Assembly (NCBI GenBank): GCA_028684065.1 | Contig: JAQUGO010000008.1 | Coordinates: 62,001-126,000 of the forward strand | Direction of reading: 5' to 3' | DNA: 64,000 nucleotides | Source: Sulfurospirillaceae bacterium | Lineage (GTDB): Bacteria; Campylobacterota; Campylobacteria; Campylobacterales; Sulfurospirillaceae | Shown here: one piece after another, positions 1 through 9,544 of the stretch | Position numbering within the stretch: position 1 is the first letter of the stretch | Layout of the letters: every line of letters begins with the position of its first letter | The notes under the pieces: model-generated | Databases searched by the model: none | What the model was told of the DNA's origin: nothing | The model's input: only the letters and a program-made list of their open reading frames with translations | Translations under genes and position numbers: made by a program

Positions 1-1
1 C

Positions 2-1306
2 TTTGGTATTTTTAAAAGTCAAAATTTTAAAAAAACTTCTACAAAATTTTCAGTGCTTGTTGCCAATCCACTGCAACGAACAGTTTCTGCTTTCTTAGAT
101 ATCAAAACCAATGCACATATTGGTATTATTGAAGCATTGTGTACCCATTTTTCGTGTTCTTCAGAACAACTTGATGCAAAGCTTGCTAATTTTACGTTTG
201 GTATAGAAGTAGATGGCGAGCTTTATGTCCGATCCATTGCTGCAATTGATAGCGTAGCACGTTGTGTTCATTTCTATTGTGATATTGAAGCCGGTGAAGA
301 GTTATTATTGCTAGAAAAAACAGATTTTATTAAAACCACAAGTGATAATTATACTCAGTTTAGTCGGAATAAGCCAAAAGCCATTGGAGGAATTTTTAAT
401 GATTGCATTTTAAGGCGACTTTTTAATGCACAAAATCTTAATAATCTTAATGTCTTTAAAGATGTCCCAATTGCGGGATTTTCTACTTTTGGTGAACTTT
501 TAGGCATTAATATTAATCAAACACTAACCGCTATCTTCTTTTATTATAGTGAAGATTATAGCTCATTTGAAGATGAATATATGGATAGTTTTGTTCAAAA
601 ATATGCAGGTTTTAAAAGCTATTTTCTTCTTCGAAAGATTAATCGACATGTGATGGTTGGTAATATCAATAAGGCAATGCTTATGCAAATGAAAGAGAGT
701 ATGCCCGTGATTCAAACCATAGGAGATACACTTTGTGGTGCTGTTGAATCCATTAATCAGATAGAGGGAAACCTTGGAACAATCAAAAGTAGATTTTCTA
801 TTTTTTCAAATGATATGGAAAAAAATAGTGCAAGTAATGTTGAGTTGTTAAAAGAAGCCGAAAATCTAACAAGCTATGTTAATGATATTCGCTCTGTACT
901 TGGCGTCATTTCTGACATTGCAGACCAAACGAATCTTCTAGCCCTTAATGCTGCTATTGAAGCGGCACGGGCAGGAGAACACGGTAGAGGCTTTGCTGTT
1001 GTAGCTGATGAAGTACGCAAACTTGCTGAGAGAACTCAAAAAAGTCTTTCTGAAACGAATGTTTCTGTAAATACAACAGTACAAGCGGTTGAAAATATTG
1101 GTATGGCTATGGGAAATGTGAGTAAAAGTCTTTTTGGTATGTCAAAAAACAGTTCTCAGCTTTCTTGTGAGATAGAAGAATTGTCCAAACAAAGTCAAAA
1201 TATTTCTACGAAATTACATTCTCAATCGCTATTAACACAGCATCTTAATGTTGAGCTTACAAAATTGACTGTTTATGAGAGAACGCTTGATATTTTAAAC
1301 CATTAA
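2..1306 (+). CDS. FIST-domain methyl-accepting chemotaxis protein (5' end outside window)
   Basis: The frame is open from base 2, so the true start lies upstream and the GTG at 53 is probably internal. The first ~220 visible residues match the C-terminal half of a FIST sensor ([11 protein letters not shown] is typical of FIST_C). They are followed by a methyl-accepting signalling domain with the conserved hairpin tip [19 protein letters not shown]. No membrane segment is visible, so a cytoplasmic receptor for a small molecule is likely; FIST domains are thought to bind small ligands such as amino acids. It converges on a FIST kinase operon, suggesting related sensory inputs. Family call is firm, ligand unknown. 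Confidence 0.88.
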   Translation, partial: FGIFKSQNFKKTSTKFSVLVANPLQRTVSAFLDIKTNAHIGIIEALCTHFSCSSEQLDAKLANFTFGIEVDGELYVRSIAAIDSVARCVHFYCDIEAGEELLLLEKTDFIKTTSDNYTQFSRNKPKAIGGIFNDCILRRLFNAQNLNNLNVFKDVPIAGFSTFGELLGININQTLTAIFFYYSEDYSSFEDEYMDSFVQKYAGFKSYFLLRKINRHVMVGNINKAMLMQMKESMPVIQTIGDTLCGAVESINQIEGNLGTIKSRFSIFSNDMEKNSASNVELLKEAENLTSYVNDIRSVLGVISDIADQTNLLALNAAIEAARAGEHGRGFAVVADEVRKLAERTQKSLSETNVSVNTTVQAVENIGMAMGNVSKSLFGMSKNSSQLSCEIEELSKQSQNISTKLHSQSLLTQHLNVELTKLTVYERTLDILNH

Positions 1307-1320
1307 AAAATTCAATCAAG

Positions 1321-1350
1321 AGGAAAAAATGGACAGATACGTTTTTTCCT
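1321..1350. terminator. bidirectional hairpin between convergent genes
   Basis: AGGAAAAAA pairs with TTTTTTCCT across a 12-nt loop. It lies 15 nt after the chemoreceptor stop and 9 nt after the stop of the opposing response regulator. A T-run follows on the plus strand and, by symmetry, an A-rich arm becomes T-rich on the minus strand. Confidence 0.65.
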
Positions 1351-1358
1351 TTCTCTTC

Positions 1359-2033
1359 TTATGATATTTCTTTAGCACATGGAATTTTAATCATATACCC
1401 TATGCCTCTAATATTGATAATGAAATCTTCTTTTAAATTATTTTTTAAGCGATTTATTTCTGTTCTTATCGTCGCATCATCAATGTCAAAATCGTCCCAT
1501 ACAGCTTCTCTAAACATATCATAACTACATACAAGTCCCCGATTATGTGTTAGGAATTCGATAATTTGAAGTTGTCGCTTTGATAAAACTTGCGGTTCTT
1601 CTTTAAAATAAAGTGTCATACTTTCGCAATTAAAACTGTAAGAAGGGGAGAGTCTTTTGTGATGTAAACTTATGTTGGCGGATTTTGAAATTCTGTCTAT
1701 TCTTAGGTTGAGTTCTTTTAAATGGAAAGGTTTTTTTAAATAATCATAGCATCCTAGCTCGAAAGCTCTTGATATATCCTCGATGTCAATAAGTGTCGAA
1801 ATAAAGATGACAGGCATCATTTTTTTTTGAGAGTGTAATGTTTCCAAAATGGTTAAACCATCAATATTAGGTACATTAATATCAAAAACAAGCAAATCAA
1901 ATTTTTCTTTTTCTAAAATACTTAAGCAGACATTGCCATCACGCACAGAAGTAATCGCATGTCCAACTGTCATTAGGTATTTGGTTATAGACTCATTCAG
2001 TATAATATCATCTTCAAGTAGTAAAATTTTCAT
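1359..2033 (-). CDS. OmpR/PhoB-type response regulator
   Basis: A 224-aa two-domain regulator. The N-terminal receiver has the acidic pair ED at 7-8, the phosphoacceptor D51 (VFDINVPNIDG), and K101 in the LKKPF signature. The C-terminal ~100 residues form a winged-helix DNA-binding domain (LSKRQLQIIEFL, IRGIGYMI). It overlaps the stop of the upstream FIST kinase by 4 bp, so the two are translationally coupled and should be partners. Targets cannot be read from the sequence; the neighbouring aldehyde oxidoreductase operon is a possible one by position only. Confidence 0.9.
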   Translation of the reverse strand: MKILLLEDDIILNESITKYLMTVGHAITSVRDGNVCLSILEKEKFDLLVFDINVPNIDGLTILETLHSQKKMMPVIFISTLIDIEDISRAFELGCYDYLKKPFHLKELNLRIDRISKSANISLHHKRLSPSYSFNCESMTLYFKEEPQVLSKRQLQIIEFLTHNRGLVCSYDMFREAVWDDFDIDDATIRTEINRLKNNLKEDFIINIRGIGYMIKIPCAKEIS

Positions 2034-3919
2034 TGATTATCCACCTTAAATTGATAAGAAAATGATGTTATATTTTCATTGGAATGCAATGTTATTTTCA
2101 CGTTTTCTTCCTTACAGATTCTTTTAACAAGGTTAAGTCCCAATCCAAAACCATCTTGGGATAGTTCCTCACGATAGTATTCTTCAAAGATTTTTTCAGG
2201 TTCTTGAATTTTGCGTGAATGGGATGCTATACAAAAATGACAATTATTATCTTCTTTATGAAGTGAAACGATAATCTTTTCATTTTCAAAAGTATATTTG
2301 ATCGCATTGGTTAAATTGTTGTCGATGATACGTTGTAATTTTGTCTCATTAAACAAGATATAAATCTCATTGCAATTAGTCTCAAAGAAAAACATCGATT
2401 TTGCTTTATCGGCAACTTGTGCAAAAAAATCAATGCGACTACGGACATAATCAACTAAATCAATTTTTTGTTTTACGTAATGAATATGATCTTTTTTAAC
2501 CAAATAGCTTAAATCATCATACATTGAAAAAATACTTTTAACAGCAACTTCGATATTTTCTAAATAAACATTACTTCCAAATTCCATCTCATGCAGTTCA
2601 ATGCTACTCATAATAACACTCAAAGGGGTATTCATCTCGTGAACGGTATAACGCAAAAATTGTTTATGAGATGCCAGAAGATTTTGAGAATATTTTATCT
2701 GTTTTTCTAATTGTTTGGACTGTTTTTCATAATCACATGCACTTTGCTCAATTAAATGGGTTAGTGATGTAATCGCTTTAGAATAGGAGGCATTTTTTGT
2801 ATCATCCTTTTCATTGGGTTTTATTATAGGAGAAGGGCTCTTTGAAGATTCGCTTAAGGCCACAACGGTAAGCGTTTGATTGAGTAGTTTATTGTGTCCG
2901 TTTTGATGGTAAAATTCAGAGTAGGTAAAAAATCCTGAAGTTGCCGCTGTTTTGGAAAAGGAACCAATACCCAATTTAATCAAAAATGGCATAAATCTTC
3001 TTCGCGCCATACATGAGAAAACAAAGAATGTTTCTACATTGATGGATTGTAAGTTTTCTAAAACTTCTATAGGATCTTTCATTAAAGACTCAGCATCACC
3101 AAAACCAATTTTGACTTTATCTCCTTCGATAAAATTGCCACTGTAACTAAGGCTGCCATCCTCATGTTTGGCAATAACGGCACGAGCCATGGTGATGTTA
3201 TTTTTTTCAAGGATTAAAGGAAATTCTATGCGTGAAAAATTACTACCAAGGTATTTATCATAAAAATAGCTAGCTTTCATTCCATCTATTAGGTAAACTC
3301 TATTATCGTGAACCTTTGTGATAGTATGTTCTAATCCAATGGGTTTCCAATCAAATTTATAATTTGTAACGACCTTGAGAATATCAGAATTTAAAGAGAC
3401 ACCAACCACTCCTTCACTTAAAATAGTGTGTTGTGATGAAATATAAGTTTGTTCAAATTTTCCATTATCTCCTGCCATACCTCCACAAATTGGTATGCTT
3501 GAATTAAAGGATTCCACACCTTTTAAGAATTCTTCAGCATTCATCTTGGTACCATCTGAAAAAAGAATGAGTAATTTTGTCATAGGTGTTATCAAATCAG
3601 ATGCCAATTTCAGACCACACTGAAACGAGTCCTCATCGTGAGTATAGGCGGTTTTAATGCTTGTGTGTTCAAAAATACTAATGGAGATAACAGTCTGTAA
3701 TGTGGTAATGGCCTTGCCATATATTTCACCATCGGTGGTGGTTCCAATACAAATAGCATGGGGAATTTGGTCTAAGAGAACATCACTAAGGTACTTTAAT
3801 ATTTCTTGGTTTTGACCACAAAATATTTGTATCAAAATATTTTTCTCATGTTCAAAAATCGAAAAATCTATAATACTCTGTAGCGGACCTGTTTCGTAAC
3901 AAAAATTATACGTTTTCAT
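2030..3919 (-). CDS. FIST-domain sensor histidine kinase
   Basis: About 629 aa from the ATG at 3919, chosen because AGGAGG lies ~9 nt upstream; an open frame continues 23 codons further but without a ribosome site. Residues ~20-370 are FIST_N plus FIST_C sensor domains. A helical linker leads to a HisKA box (VHEMNTPLSV, phospho-His in HEMN) and an ATPase domain with NNLTNAIKYTFE and GFGLGLNLVKR. No transmembrane helix is evident, so it should sense an intracellular small molecule. It overlaps its response regulator by 4 bp and is divergent from the Mop operon across a ~450-bp control region. Confidence 0.88.
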   Translation of the reverse strand: MKTYNFCYETGPLQSIIDFSIFEHEKNILIQIFCGQNQEILKYLSDVLLDQIPHAICIGTTTDGEIYGKAITTLQTVISISIFEHTSIKTAYTHDEDSFQCGLKLASDLITPMTKLLILFSDGTKMNAEEFLKGVESFNSSIPICGGMAGDNGKFEQTYISSQHTILSEGVVGVSLNSDILKVVTNYKFDWKPIGLEHTITKVHDNRVYLIDGMKASYFYDKYLGSNFSRIEFPLILEKNNITMARAVIAKHEDGSLSYSGNFIEGDKVKIGFGDAESLMKDPIEVLENLQSINVETFFVFSCMARRRFMPFLIKLGIGSFSKTAATSGFFTYSEFYHQNGHNKLLNQTLTVVALSESSKSPSPIIKPNEKDDTKNASYSKAITSLTHLIEQSACDYEKQSKQLEKQIKYSQNLLASHKQFLRYTVHEMNTPLSVIMSSIELHEMEFGSNVYLENIEVAVKSIFSMYDDLSYLVKKDHIHYVKQKIDLVDYVRSRIDFFAQVADKAKSMFFFETNCNEIYILFNETKLQRIIDNNLTNAIKYTFENEKIIVSLHKEDNNCHFCIASHSRKIQEPEKIFEEYYREELSQDGFGLGLNLVKRICKEENVKITLHSNENITSFSYQFKVDNQ

Positions 3920-4162
3920 CAAACATGTTCCTCCTATTGCACTGAAAGAGGATATCCAATAGCAACTTACAAAAAAGATAATTGACACAATGGGTAAACG
4001 CGATATGCTCTATATGTAAAGTTATTACCCATAAATAACTGCATAGTGTCATGAATCTTTACTTTAAACGTCTTTGCTATATTCACGCTATATAGCTGCT
4101 CTATAATTTTCAAGGACAGTTAATCTACTAAAGTACATATATATACCAAGGGAGGCTAAAAG

Positions 4163-4195
4163 ATGTTCAAGAAAAAATTTAGAATCTCTGGGTAG
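4163..4195 (+). other. possible 10-codon leader ORF
   Basis: ATG at 4163 follows AAGGGAGG by 7 nt, a better ribosome site than most in the window, yet the frame stops after ten codons (MFKKKFRISG). It could be a leader peptide for the Mop operon or the stub of a lost gene. No attenuator structure was found behind it. Confidence 0.2.
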
Positions 4196-4250
4196 TTGTA
4201 GCGAGTGTTTTCAGATTTTTAATAAGTGGTTTGAGAGAGGTTTCTTTTTA

Positions 4251-4284
4251 ATATGCTGTTTAGATATATGCAAAAATAGCATAT
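4251..4284 (+). promoter_or_regulatory. inverted-repeat operator 1 upstream of mop (plus half-site)
   Basis: A perfect copy of ATATGC-N7-GCATAT lies at 4266-4284 with spacer AAAAATA. A decayed copy abuts it at 4251-4269 (ATATGC then ATATAT, also a 7-bp spacer). The perfect copy is the exact reverse complement of operator 2. The position fits the -35 region or just upstream. Confidence 0.6.
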
Positions 4285-4302
4285 TGAAAAAGTTTAGGCA
4301 TT

Positions 4303-4326
4303 TATAATATGCTATTTTTGCATATT
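4303..4326 (+). promoter_or_regulatory. -10 box overlapping inverted-repeat operator 2 of mop
   Basis: TATAAT at 4303-4308 is immediately overlapped by ATATGC-TATTTTT-GCATAT at 4307-4325. A protein bound here would cover the -10 box and start site, which suits a repressor. The same 19-bp element recurs upstream of the AOR gene at 18399-18417. ModE-type metal sensors bind 7-bp-spaced AT-rich palindromes, so a ModE-like regulator is a reasonable guess only. Confidence 0.6.
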
Positions 4327-4369
4327 AATAAGAGTGCATGAGAATAAATAATCTTAAGAGGGGTAAAGC

Positions 4370-7093
4370 ATGTTAAAAAGAACATTAATCATCAATGGTG
4401 TGAAAGTAACATTGGTCGCTGATGCAGAAGAAAAATTATCGGACGTACTCAGAAAGCAGTTAAAGTTAACGGGAACTAAAGTAGGTTGTAATAGTGGTGA
4501 ATGCGGTACATGTACCATTATTCATAATGGTAAGGTTGTCAGATCGTGTATTCTGAAAATGAAAAAAATTGAAGACAACGATGAGATTATCACCATTGAG
4601 GGCGTTGGTACTAAAGATAAACTTCATCCACTTCAAGTAGCTTGGATGGTTCATGGTGCTGCACAGTGTGGTTATTGTACTCCAGGCTTTATTGTTTCAG
4701 CTAAAGGTTTGCTCGATCAAAATATCAACCCATCGCGTGAAGAGGTTAGAGATTGGTTCCAAAAAAATAAAAACCTTTGTCGTTGTACGGGCTATATACC
4801 TTTAGTGGATGCGGTTATGGATGCAGCTAAATTAATGCGAGGCGACATTACCGTTAAAGATATTTGGAAAGAACTTCCTGAGGGCGCTTCTTTAGTTGGT
4901 TCTGAGTTTATTCGTCCATCTGCTTTGGCTAAGGTCATGGGGACGTGGGATTTTGGTGCAGATTTAGGCTTAAAACTACCTCTTAATACACTTCACGCAA
5001 AACTCGTTCAAGCTGAAGTTTCTCATGCTAACATCATCTCAATTGATACCGAAGAAGCTAAAAAAGTTCCGGGTGTTGTTGCCGTACTGACGTATAAAGA
5101 TGTCAAAGGAACCAACCGTATTAATGGTTTGGCGTTCCCAACAAACAAAGGTGATGGACTCGATCGTCCTATTTTAAATGATACTAAAATATTCCAATAC
5201 GGTGATGCGATTGCGATTGTATTAGCGGAGAATGAAAAAGCAGCCCATGCGGGTGTTGATAAAGTTAAAGTGGAACTTGAAGTGTTGCCTGCTTATATGA
5301 ATGCTCCTGATGCTATGGCCGATGATGCGATTGAAATTCATCCAGGTACTCCAAATGTTTACTTTAATAATCACATTAGTAAAGGGGCAGAAACCAATTC
5401 TATTATGGAAAGTGCACCTTATGTTGTTGAAGATAGCTTCTATACACAACGTCAACCGCATTTACCTCTTGAGCCCGATGTTGGTTTTGCGTATGTTAAT
5501 GACGAAGGAAAATTGATTATTCACTCTAAGAGTATTGCGCTTCACTTCCATGCATTGATGATTGCAGAGGGTGTGGGAATGAAAGCAGAAGATGTCTTTA
5601 TCGTTCAAAATAATACAGGTGCAACGTTTGGGTATAAATTTAGTCCAACAATGGAAGGCTTACTCGGTGTTGCAACGATGGCAACAGGTAGACCAGTTTA
5701 TCTTGAATTTGATATGAAACAACAAATTACTTATACCGGTAAACGTTCACCATTCTGGACAACCATGAAAATGGCTGCTGATAAAAATGGCAAAATTTTA
5801 GCATTAGAATCTGATTGGAGTGTTGATCACGGTCCATACTCAGAATTTGGTGACTTATTAACGCAACGCGGTTTTCAATTCGGTGGAGCAGGGTATATGA
5901 TTCCTAACATTCGTGGTAATGGGCGCACTGTTTGTACTAATCATGGTTGGGGTTCAGCATTCCGTGGTTATGGCTCTCCTGAGATTATGTTCCCTTCCGA
6001 AGTGCTCGTCGATGAATTGGCAGAAAAAGTCGGTATGGACCCATTTGAATTTCGTTATAAAAATATTTATAGAGAAGGTGATACGACGCCAACAGGCTGT
6101 CATCCAGATGTTTATTGTTTAGAAGAGCTCTTTGATAAAAGTCGCCCAGTATATGAATTAGCTAAAAAAACAGCAGCGACAAAAAATGCCAAAGCAGCAG
6201 TTGATAAAAAATACGGTGTGGGTGTTTCAGTCAATATTTATGGTTGTGGTTTAGATGGTCCAGATTCTTCTGAAGCATGGGCGGAACTCACACCTAAGGG
6301 TGTTGTGGTAGGCAATTCTTGGGAAGATCATGGACAAGGGGCTGATATTGGTACCTTAACATTCGCTCACGAAACATTAAAACCTCTCAATCTTAAACCT
6401 GAACAAATTGACTTAGTTTTAAATGATATGACCAAAACACCTAACAGTGGTCCAGCAGGTGGAAGCCGCTCTAACGTTGTCACTGGTAATGCTACGGTTG
6501 TGGCATGTCGCAATTTACTCGAAGCGATGAAAAAAGAAGATGGAACGTATCGAAGTTACGATGAGATGGTCTCTGAAAAACGTGAACTCAAATATATGGG
6601 TAAATGGACAGCACCATGTACCGATACACCTCCAACAGATGGTCAAGGCAACCCCTTTGCCGCTTACATGTACGGTGTATGTGTTGCAGAAGTTGAAGTG
6701 GATACTAAGACAGGTAAAACCAATGTTGAGAAAATGACACTCGCGGCAGATGTTGGAACCATTATCAATAAACTTGTTGTTGATGGGCAGATGTATGGTG
6801 GGCTGGTTCAAGGTATTGGTCTTGCGTTAACCGAGGATTTTGATGATTTGAAAAAACATACCACCTTAACAGGCTGTGGCATCCCAAAAATCAAAGATGT
6901 TCCCGATAATCTTGATTTAATCTATACCGAATACCAAAGGCCCAATAGTTTATTAGGTGCTTCAGGTGCAGGTGAAATGCCTCTTGCGGCTCCACATGCA
7001 GCCATTATTAATGCTATGTACAATGCTTGTGGTGTTAGGATAACGCATTTACCAGCGCGTCCTGAAAAAGTTTTGGCAGCTTTGGCGCATTAA
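4370..7093 (+). CDS. mop: molybdenum aldehyde oxidoreductase (Mop, xanthine oxidase family)
   Basis: The protein has 907 aa, the same length as D. gigas MOP as I recall it. It should oxidise aldehydes to carboxylic acids using molybdopterin cytosine dinucleotide and two [2Fe-2S] clusters, without FAD. The plant-type cluster ligands C40, C45, C48, C60 and the second-cluster ligands C100, C103, C137, C139 fall at D. gigas numbering, and the catalytic glutamate of GAGE is E869. The rest is the two-part molybdopterin-binding domain (GGTFGYK-like ATFGYKF, AFRGYGSPE, GPAGGSRS). No signal peptide is present, so it is cytoplasmic. AGAGGGG precedes the ATG. It heads an operon of accessory genes and is probably repressed through the two upstream operators. 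Physiological aldehyde is unknown. Confidence 0.95.
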   Translation: MLKRTLIINGVKVTLVADAEEKLSDVLRKQLKLTGTKVGCNSGECGTCTIIHNGKVVRSCILKMKKIEDNDEIITIEGVGTKDKLHPLQVAWMVHGAAQCGYCTPGFIVSAKGLLDQNINPSREEVRDWFQKNKNLCRCTGYIPLVDAVMDAAKLMRGDITVKDIWKELPEGASLVGSEFIRPSALAKVMGTWDFGADLGLKLPLNTLHAKLVQAEVSHANIISIDTEEAKKVPGVVAVLTYKDVKGTNRINGLAFPTNKGDGLDRPILNDTKIFQYGDAIAIVLAENEKAAHAGVDKVKVELEVLPAYMNAPDAMADDAIEIHPGTPNVYFNNHISKGAETNSIMESAPYVVEDSFYTQRQPHLPLEPDVGFAYVNDEGKLIIHSKSIALHFHALMIAEGVGMKAEDVFIVQNNTGATFGYKFSPTMEGLLGVATMATGRPVYLEFDMKQQITYTGKRSPFWTTMKMAADKNGKILALESDWSVDHGPYSEFGDLLTQRGFQFGGAGYMIPNIRGNGRTVCTNHGWGSAFRGYGSPEIMFPSEVLVDELAEKVGMDPFEFRYKNIYREGDTTPTGCHPDVYCLEELFDKSRPVYELAKKTAATKNAKAAVDKKYGVGVSVNIYGCGLDGPDSSEAWAELTPKGVVVGNSWEDHGQGADIGTLTFAHETLKPLNLKPEQIDLVLNDMTKTPNSGPAGGSRSNVVTGNATVVACRNLLEAMKKEDGTYRSYDEMVSEKRELKYMGKWTAPCTDTPPTDGQGNPFAAYMYGVCVAEVEVDTKTGKTNVEKMTLAADVGTIINKLVVDGQMYGGLVQGIGLALTEDFDDLKKHTTLTGCGIPKIKDVPDNLDLIYTEYQRPNSLLGASGAGEMPLAAPHAAIINAMYNACGVRITHLPARPEKVLAALAH

Positions 7094-7118
7094 TTTAGTT
7101 GTATTTTAGCTCTACACG

Positions 7119-7149
7119 ATGCGTGAGATTTTGAGTGTGTCTCACGCAT
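7119..7149 (+). terminator. hairpin between mop and its accessory genes
   Basis: ATGCGTGAGA and TCTCACGCAT form a 10-bp stem with an 11-nt loop, 26 nt after the mop stop. It lacks a T-run, so it more likely acts as an attenuator or 3'-end stabiliser. That would let mop be made in excess over the downstream maturation genes. Confidence 0.5.
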
Positions 7150-7185
7150 TATATTGCCTTTAATACGATACATTGAGGACATAGA

Positions 7186-9543
7186 ATGGATTTAGATAAA
7201 TTATTGGAACTTGGCAATCAGTGCATTCACTTAGAACCGCCTGTATGCGTGGCATCGTGTCCGATTCATATGGATGTAATTGCTTTTGTGTCTAACATTG
7301 AAAAAGGTGATTTTGCTAGTGCCTATAAAATTATGGAAAATAAAATGCCTTTTAGCAGACTCATTGGAAAAATTTGCGATCACCCTTGTGAAAGTATGTG
7401 TGTTAGAAAAGATGCAGGTGGTAGTATCCGCATCAGTGAACTTGAAAAAACGGTTATTGATTTAGGCTATAGCGCTCCTAAAAAACCACTGCTTTTACCA
7501 AAAACAAAAGGCAATGTTGCTGTTATTGGCGGGGGATTAAGTGGTAGTGTCGCCGCCGTAGAATTAGATAAAAAAGGGTATAAAGTTACTCTTTATGAAA
7601 AAACAAACCGCTTAGGCGGAAGCCTTTGGAATTATGAAGGAAAAGAGCTTGAAAGATCTGTGATTGAAGAAGAGCTTTTGGTGATTGAAAAAAAAGGTAT
7701 CTCCATTTGTTATAACACCGAAGTTTTAGAAGAAGATTTACACAATTATATTGAAAAATACGATGCCCTCTATTTAGGAACAGGAACATGGAGTAAAGCG
7801 TATCGTATCAATCCTGATACGTTTCAGGTTGAAAAATTATCACTGTTTATTGGCGGAAAAATTCAGTGTCACACGCATTCCGTGATGGATTCCATTAGCT
7901 CAGCCAAACGCGCAGCAATCTCAATAGACCGCTATATAACTAAAACCTCTATGACCGCTTCTAGGGAGCGTGAGGGAATTTTTGAATCGAAATTAAACTA
8001 TACCATTGATACTGTAAAACCCATAGATACGGTGGTTAAAGCATCGCATCTTTATTCCAACGAAGAAGCAATTAACGAAGCCAAACGATGCCTTAAATGC
8101 CAGTGCGATGCGTGTATTAAAGCATGTGTTCATATGCAACGATTTTCCATAACGCCGGATCGTTATATTCGAAGTATCGCCCATAATGAACGTATTGTTT
8201 TAGGAAACAGAAGTGCCAATACGATGATCAATTCGTGTACGGAGTGTGGTTTATGCAAAGTGGTTTGTCCTGTTGGGATTGGTATGGCTGACATCATCCA
8301 TACTACACGCGAAAGCATGGTCGAGCGGGGTAAAATGCCTCTTTCTGCCCATGATTTTGCTCTTAAAGATATGCAGTTTAGTCAAAGTGATTCTTTTTCA
8401 TTGCTGCGTCCGCAACCCAGCAAAGAACAATCCAAAAACCTCTTTTACTATCCTGTCATTGCCTTCTCAGCGTATGCAAGAGGCCTGTACAAAGGCTCTG
8501 GAAAAACGGGGTACTTATTTTACCCAGGGTGCCAGCTTAGTGCAACGCATACGGAATATATAGGTGAAATTTATAAACATCTTGTTGGCGTGATAAAAGA
8601 CAAAGATGCGGACAATGATGTGGGACTATATTTAGGCTGTTGTGGGGCACCTGCTGATTGGGCAGGAAGGCTTGATCTGATGCCAGAAAGTATAGAGAAG
8701 ATACGTAAAGTCTGGGAAGAGATGGGCGAGCCAACGTTTATACTCGCTTGTTCAAGTTGCGCGTCGACATTTGAAAAATACTTACCAATGATCAAGACAA
8801 TCTCATTATGGGAAGTATTAGATAAATATGGTTTGCCTACAACAGATATTAAAAAAGGTAAGCGTGTGTTGAGTATTCACGATGCGTGTGCGAGCCGACA
8901 TAATACCGTTGTGCATGAAAGCATTCGCAGTATCGTTAAAACCTTAGGGTATAGTATTGAAGAGCTTGAATACTCTAAAGAGAAAGCAAAATGCTGTGGT
9001 TATGGTGGTTTGGTATCGTGTGCCAATCCTGAACAGGCCGAAGAATTTGCCAAAGACCGAATTCACGAAAGTGAGCAAGATATTTTGGTCTATTGTGCGA
9101 TGTGTAAAGATGCCATTGTCAAAAGTAATAAACGCGCTTTTCATATTTTAGACCTTATTTACGGTACTCAAAATGCCTCACAAAAAATGCCAACGCTCTC
9201 TGAGCGACAAAACAATCGAAAACAACTGAAACGCCAACTTTTAAAAGAGATATGGAACGAAGAAGAGGGACATGCTATGAATACAAGGTATGACTTTACT
9301 TTGCATATGAGCGATGAAATCACTGCGATAATGGAAAAGCGATTTATTATGGTCAGTGATATTGAAAAAGTGGTAGATCACTCTTTAAGTCATCAAGAGC
9401 GTTTTTTTAACCCAGATACATTGGATTTTCTTGCACGGCTAAGACTTCAAAATGTGACATATTGGGTTAGGTACGAAGAAAAGGGCAGTGACATTACGGT
9501 GAAAGATGTTTACTCTCATCGTATGGAAGTGGTGGAGGGCTGA
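7186..9543 (+). CDS. fused NAD(P)/FAD oxidoreductase with ferredoxin and HdrD-like CCG domains
   Basis: A 785-aa multi-domain redox protein. Residues ~1-95 are the GltD-type N-terminal Fe-S domain (cysteines 13, 21, 25, 64, 68, 72). Residues ~108-230 contain a dinucleotide fold (AVIGGGLSGS). Around 302-365 lie two ferredoxin-like clusters (CLKCQCDAC and CTECGLCKVVCP). From ~445 two CCG domains follow (YPGCQLSA with CCGAPADW and CSSC, then CCGYGG and CAMCKD), as in heterodisulfide reductase HdrB/D. About 90 C-terminal residues match nothing I recognise. It probably carries electrons between Mop and NAD(P)H, ferredoxin or a thiol/disulfide partner. It matches the 'pyridine nucleotide-disulfide oxidoreductase/dicluster-binding' family found beside Mop in desulfovibrios. 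Confidence 0.85.
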   Translation: MDLDKLLELGNQCIHLEPPVCVASCPIHMDVIAFVSNIEKGDFASAYKIMENKMPFSRLIGKICDHPCESMCVRKDAGGSIRISELEKTVIDLGYSAPKKPLLLPKTKGNVAVIGGGLSGSVAAVELDKKGYKVTLYEKTNRLGGSLWNYEGKELERSVIEEELLVIEKKGISICYNTEVLEEDLHNYIEKYDALYLGTGTWSKAYRINPDTFQVEKLSLFIGGKIQCHTHSVMDSISSAKRAAISIDRYITKTSMTASREREGIFESKLNYTIDTVKPIDTVVKASHLYSNEEAINEAKRCLKCQCDACIKACVHMQRFSITPDRYIRSIAHNERIVLGNRSANTMINSCTECGLCKVVCPVGIGMADIIHTTRESMVERGKMPLSAHDFALKDMQFSQSDSFSLLRPQPSKEQSKNLFYYPVIAFSAYARGLYKGSGKTGYLFYPGCQLSATHTEYIGEIYKHLVGVIKDKDADNDVGLYLGCCGAPADWAGRLDLMPESIEKIRKVWEEMGEPTFILACSSCASTFEKYLPMIKTISLWEVLDKYGLPTTDIKKGKRVLSIHDACASRHNTVVHESIRSIVKTLGYSIEELEYSKEKAKCCGYGGLVSCANPEQAEEFAKDRIHESEQDILVYCAMCKDAIVKSNKRAFHILDLIYGTQNASQKMPTLSERQNNRKQLKRQLLKEIWNEEEGHAMNTRYDFTLHMSDEITAIMEKRFIMVSDIEKVVDHSLSHQERFFNPDTLDFLARLRLQNVTYWVRYEEKGSDITVKDVYSHRMEVVEG

Positions 9544-9544
9544 G

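Larger units (their letters stand above)
3920..4369. other. 450-bp divergent control region
   Basis: This gap separates the FIST kinase (minus) from the Mop operon (plus). The right half holds the inverted-repeat operators and the presumed promoter of mop, listed separately. The left half holds an SD-preceded mini-ORF at 4163-4195 and AT-rich sequence in which I see no other gene or RNA. Confidence 0.5.

Noticed and set aside
53-1306. GTG at 53 as the start of the chemoreceptor
   Set aside because: The same frame is open and FIST-like back to base 2, so the gene enters from outside the window.
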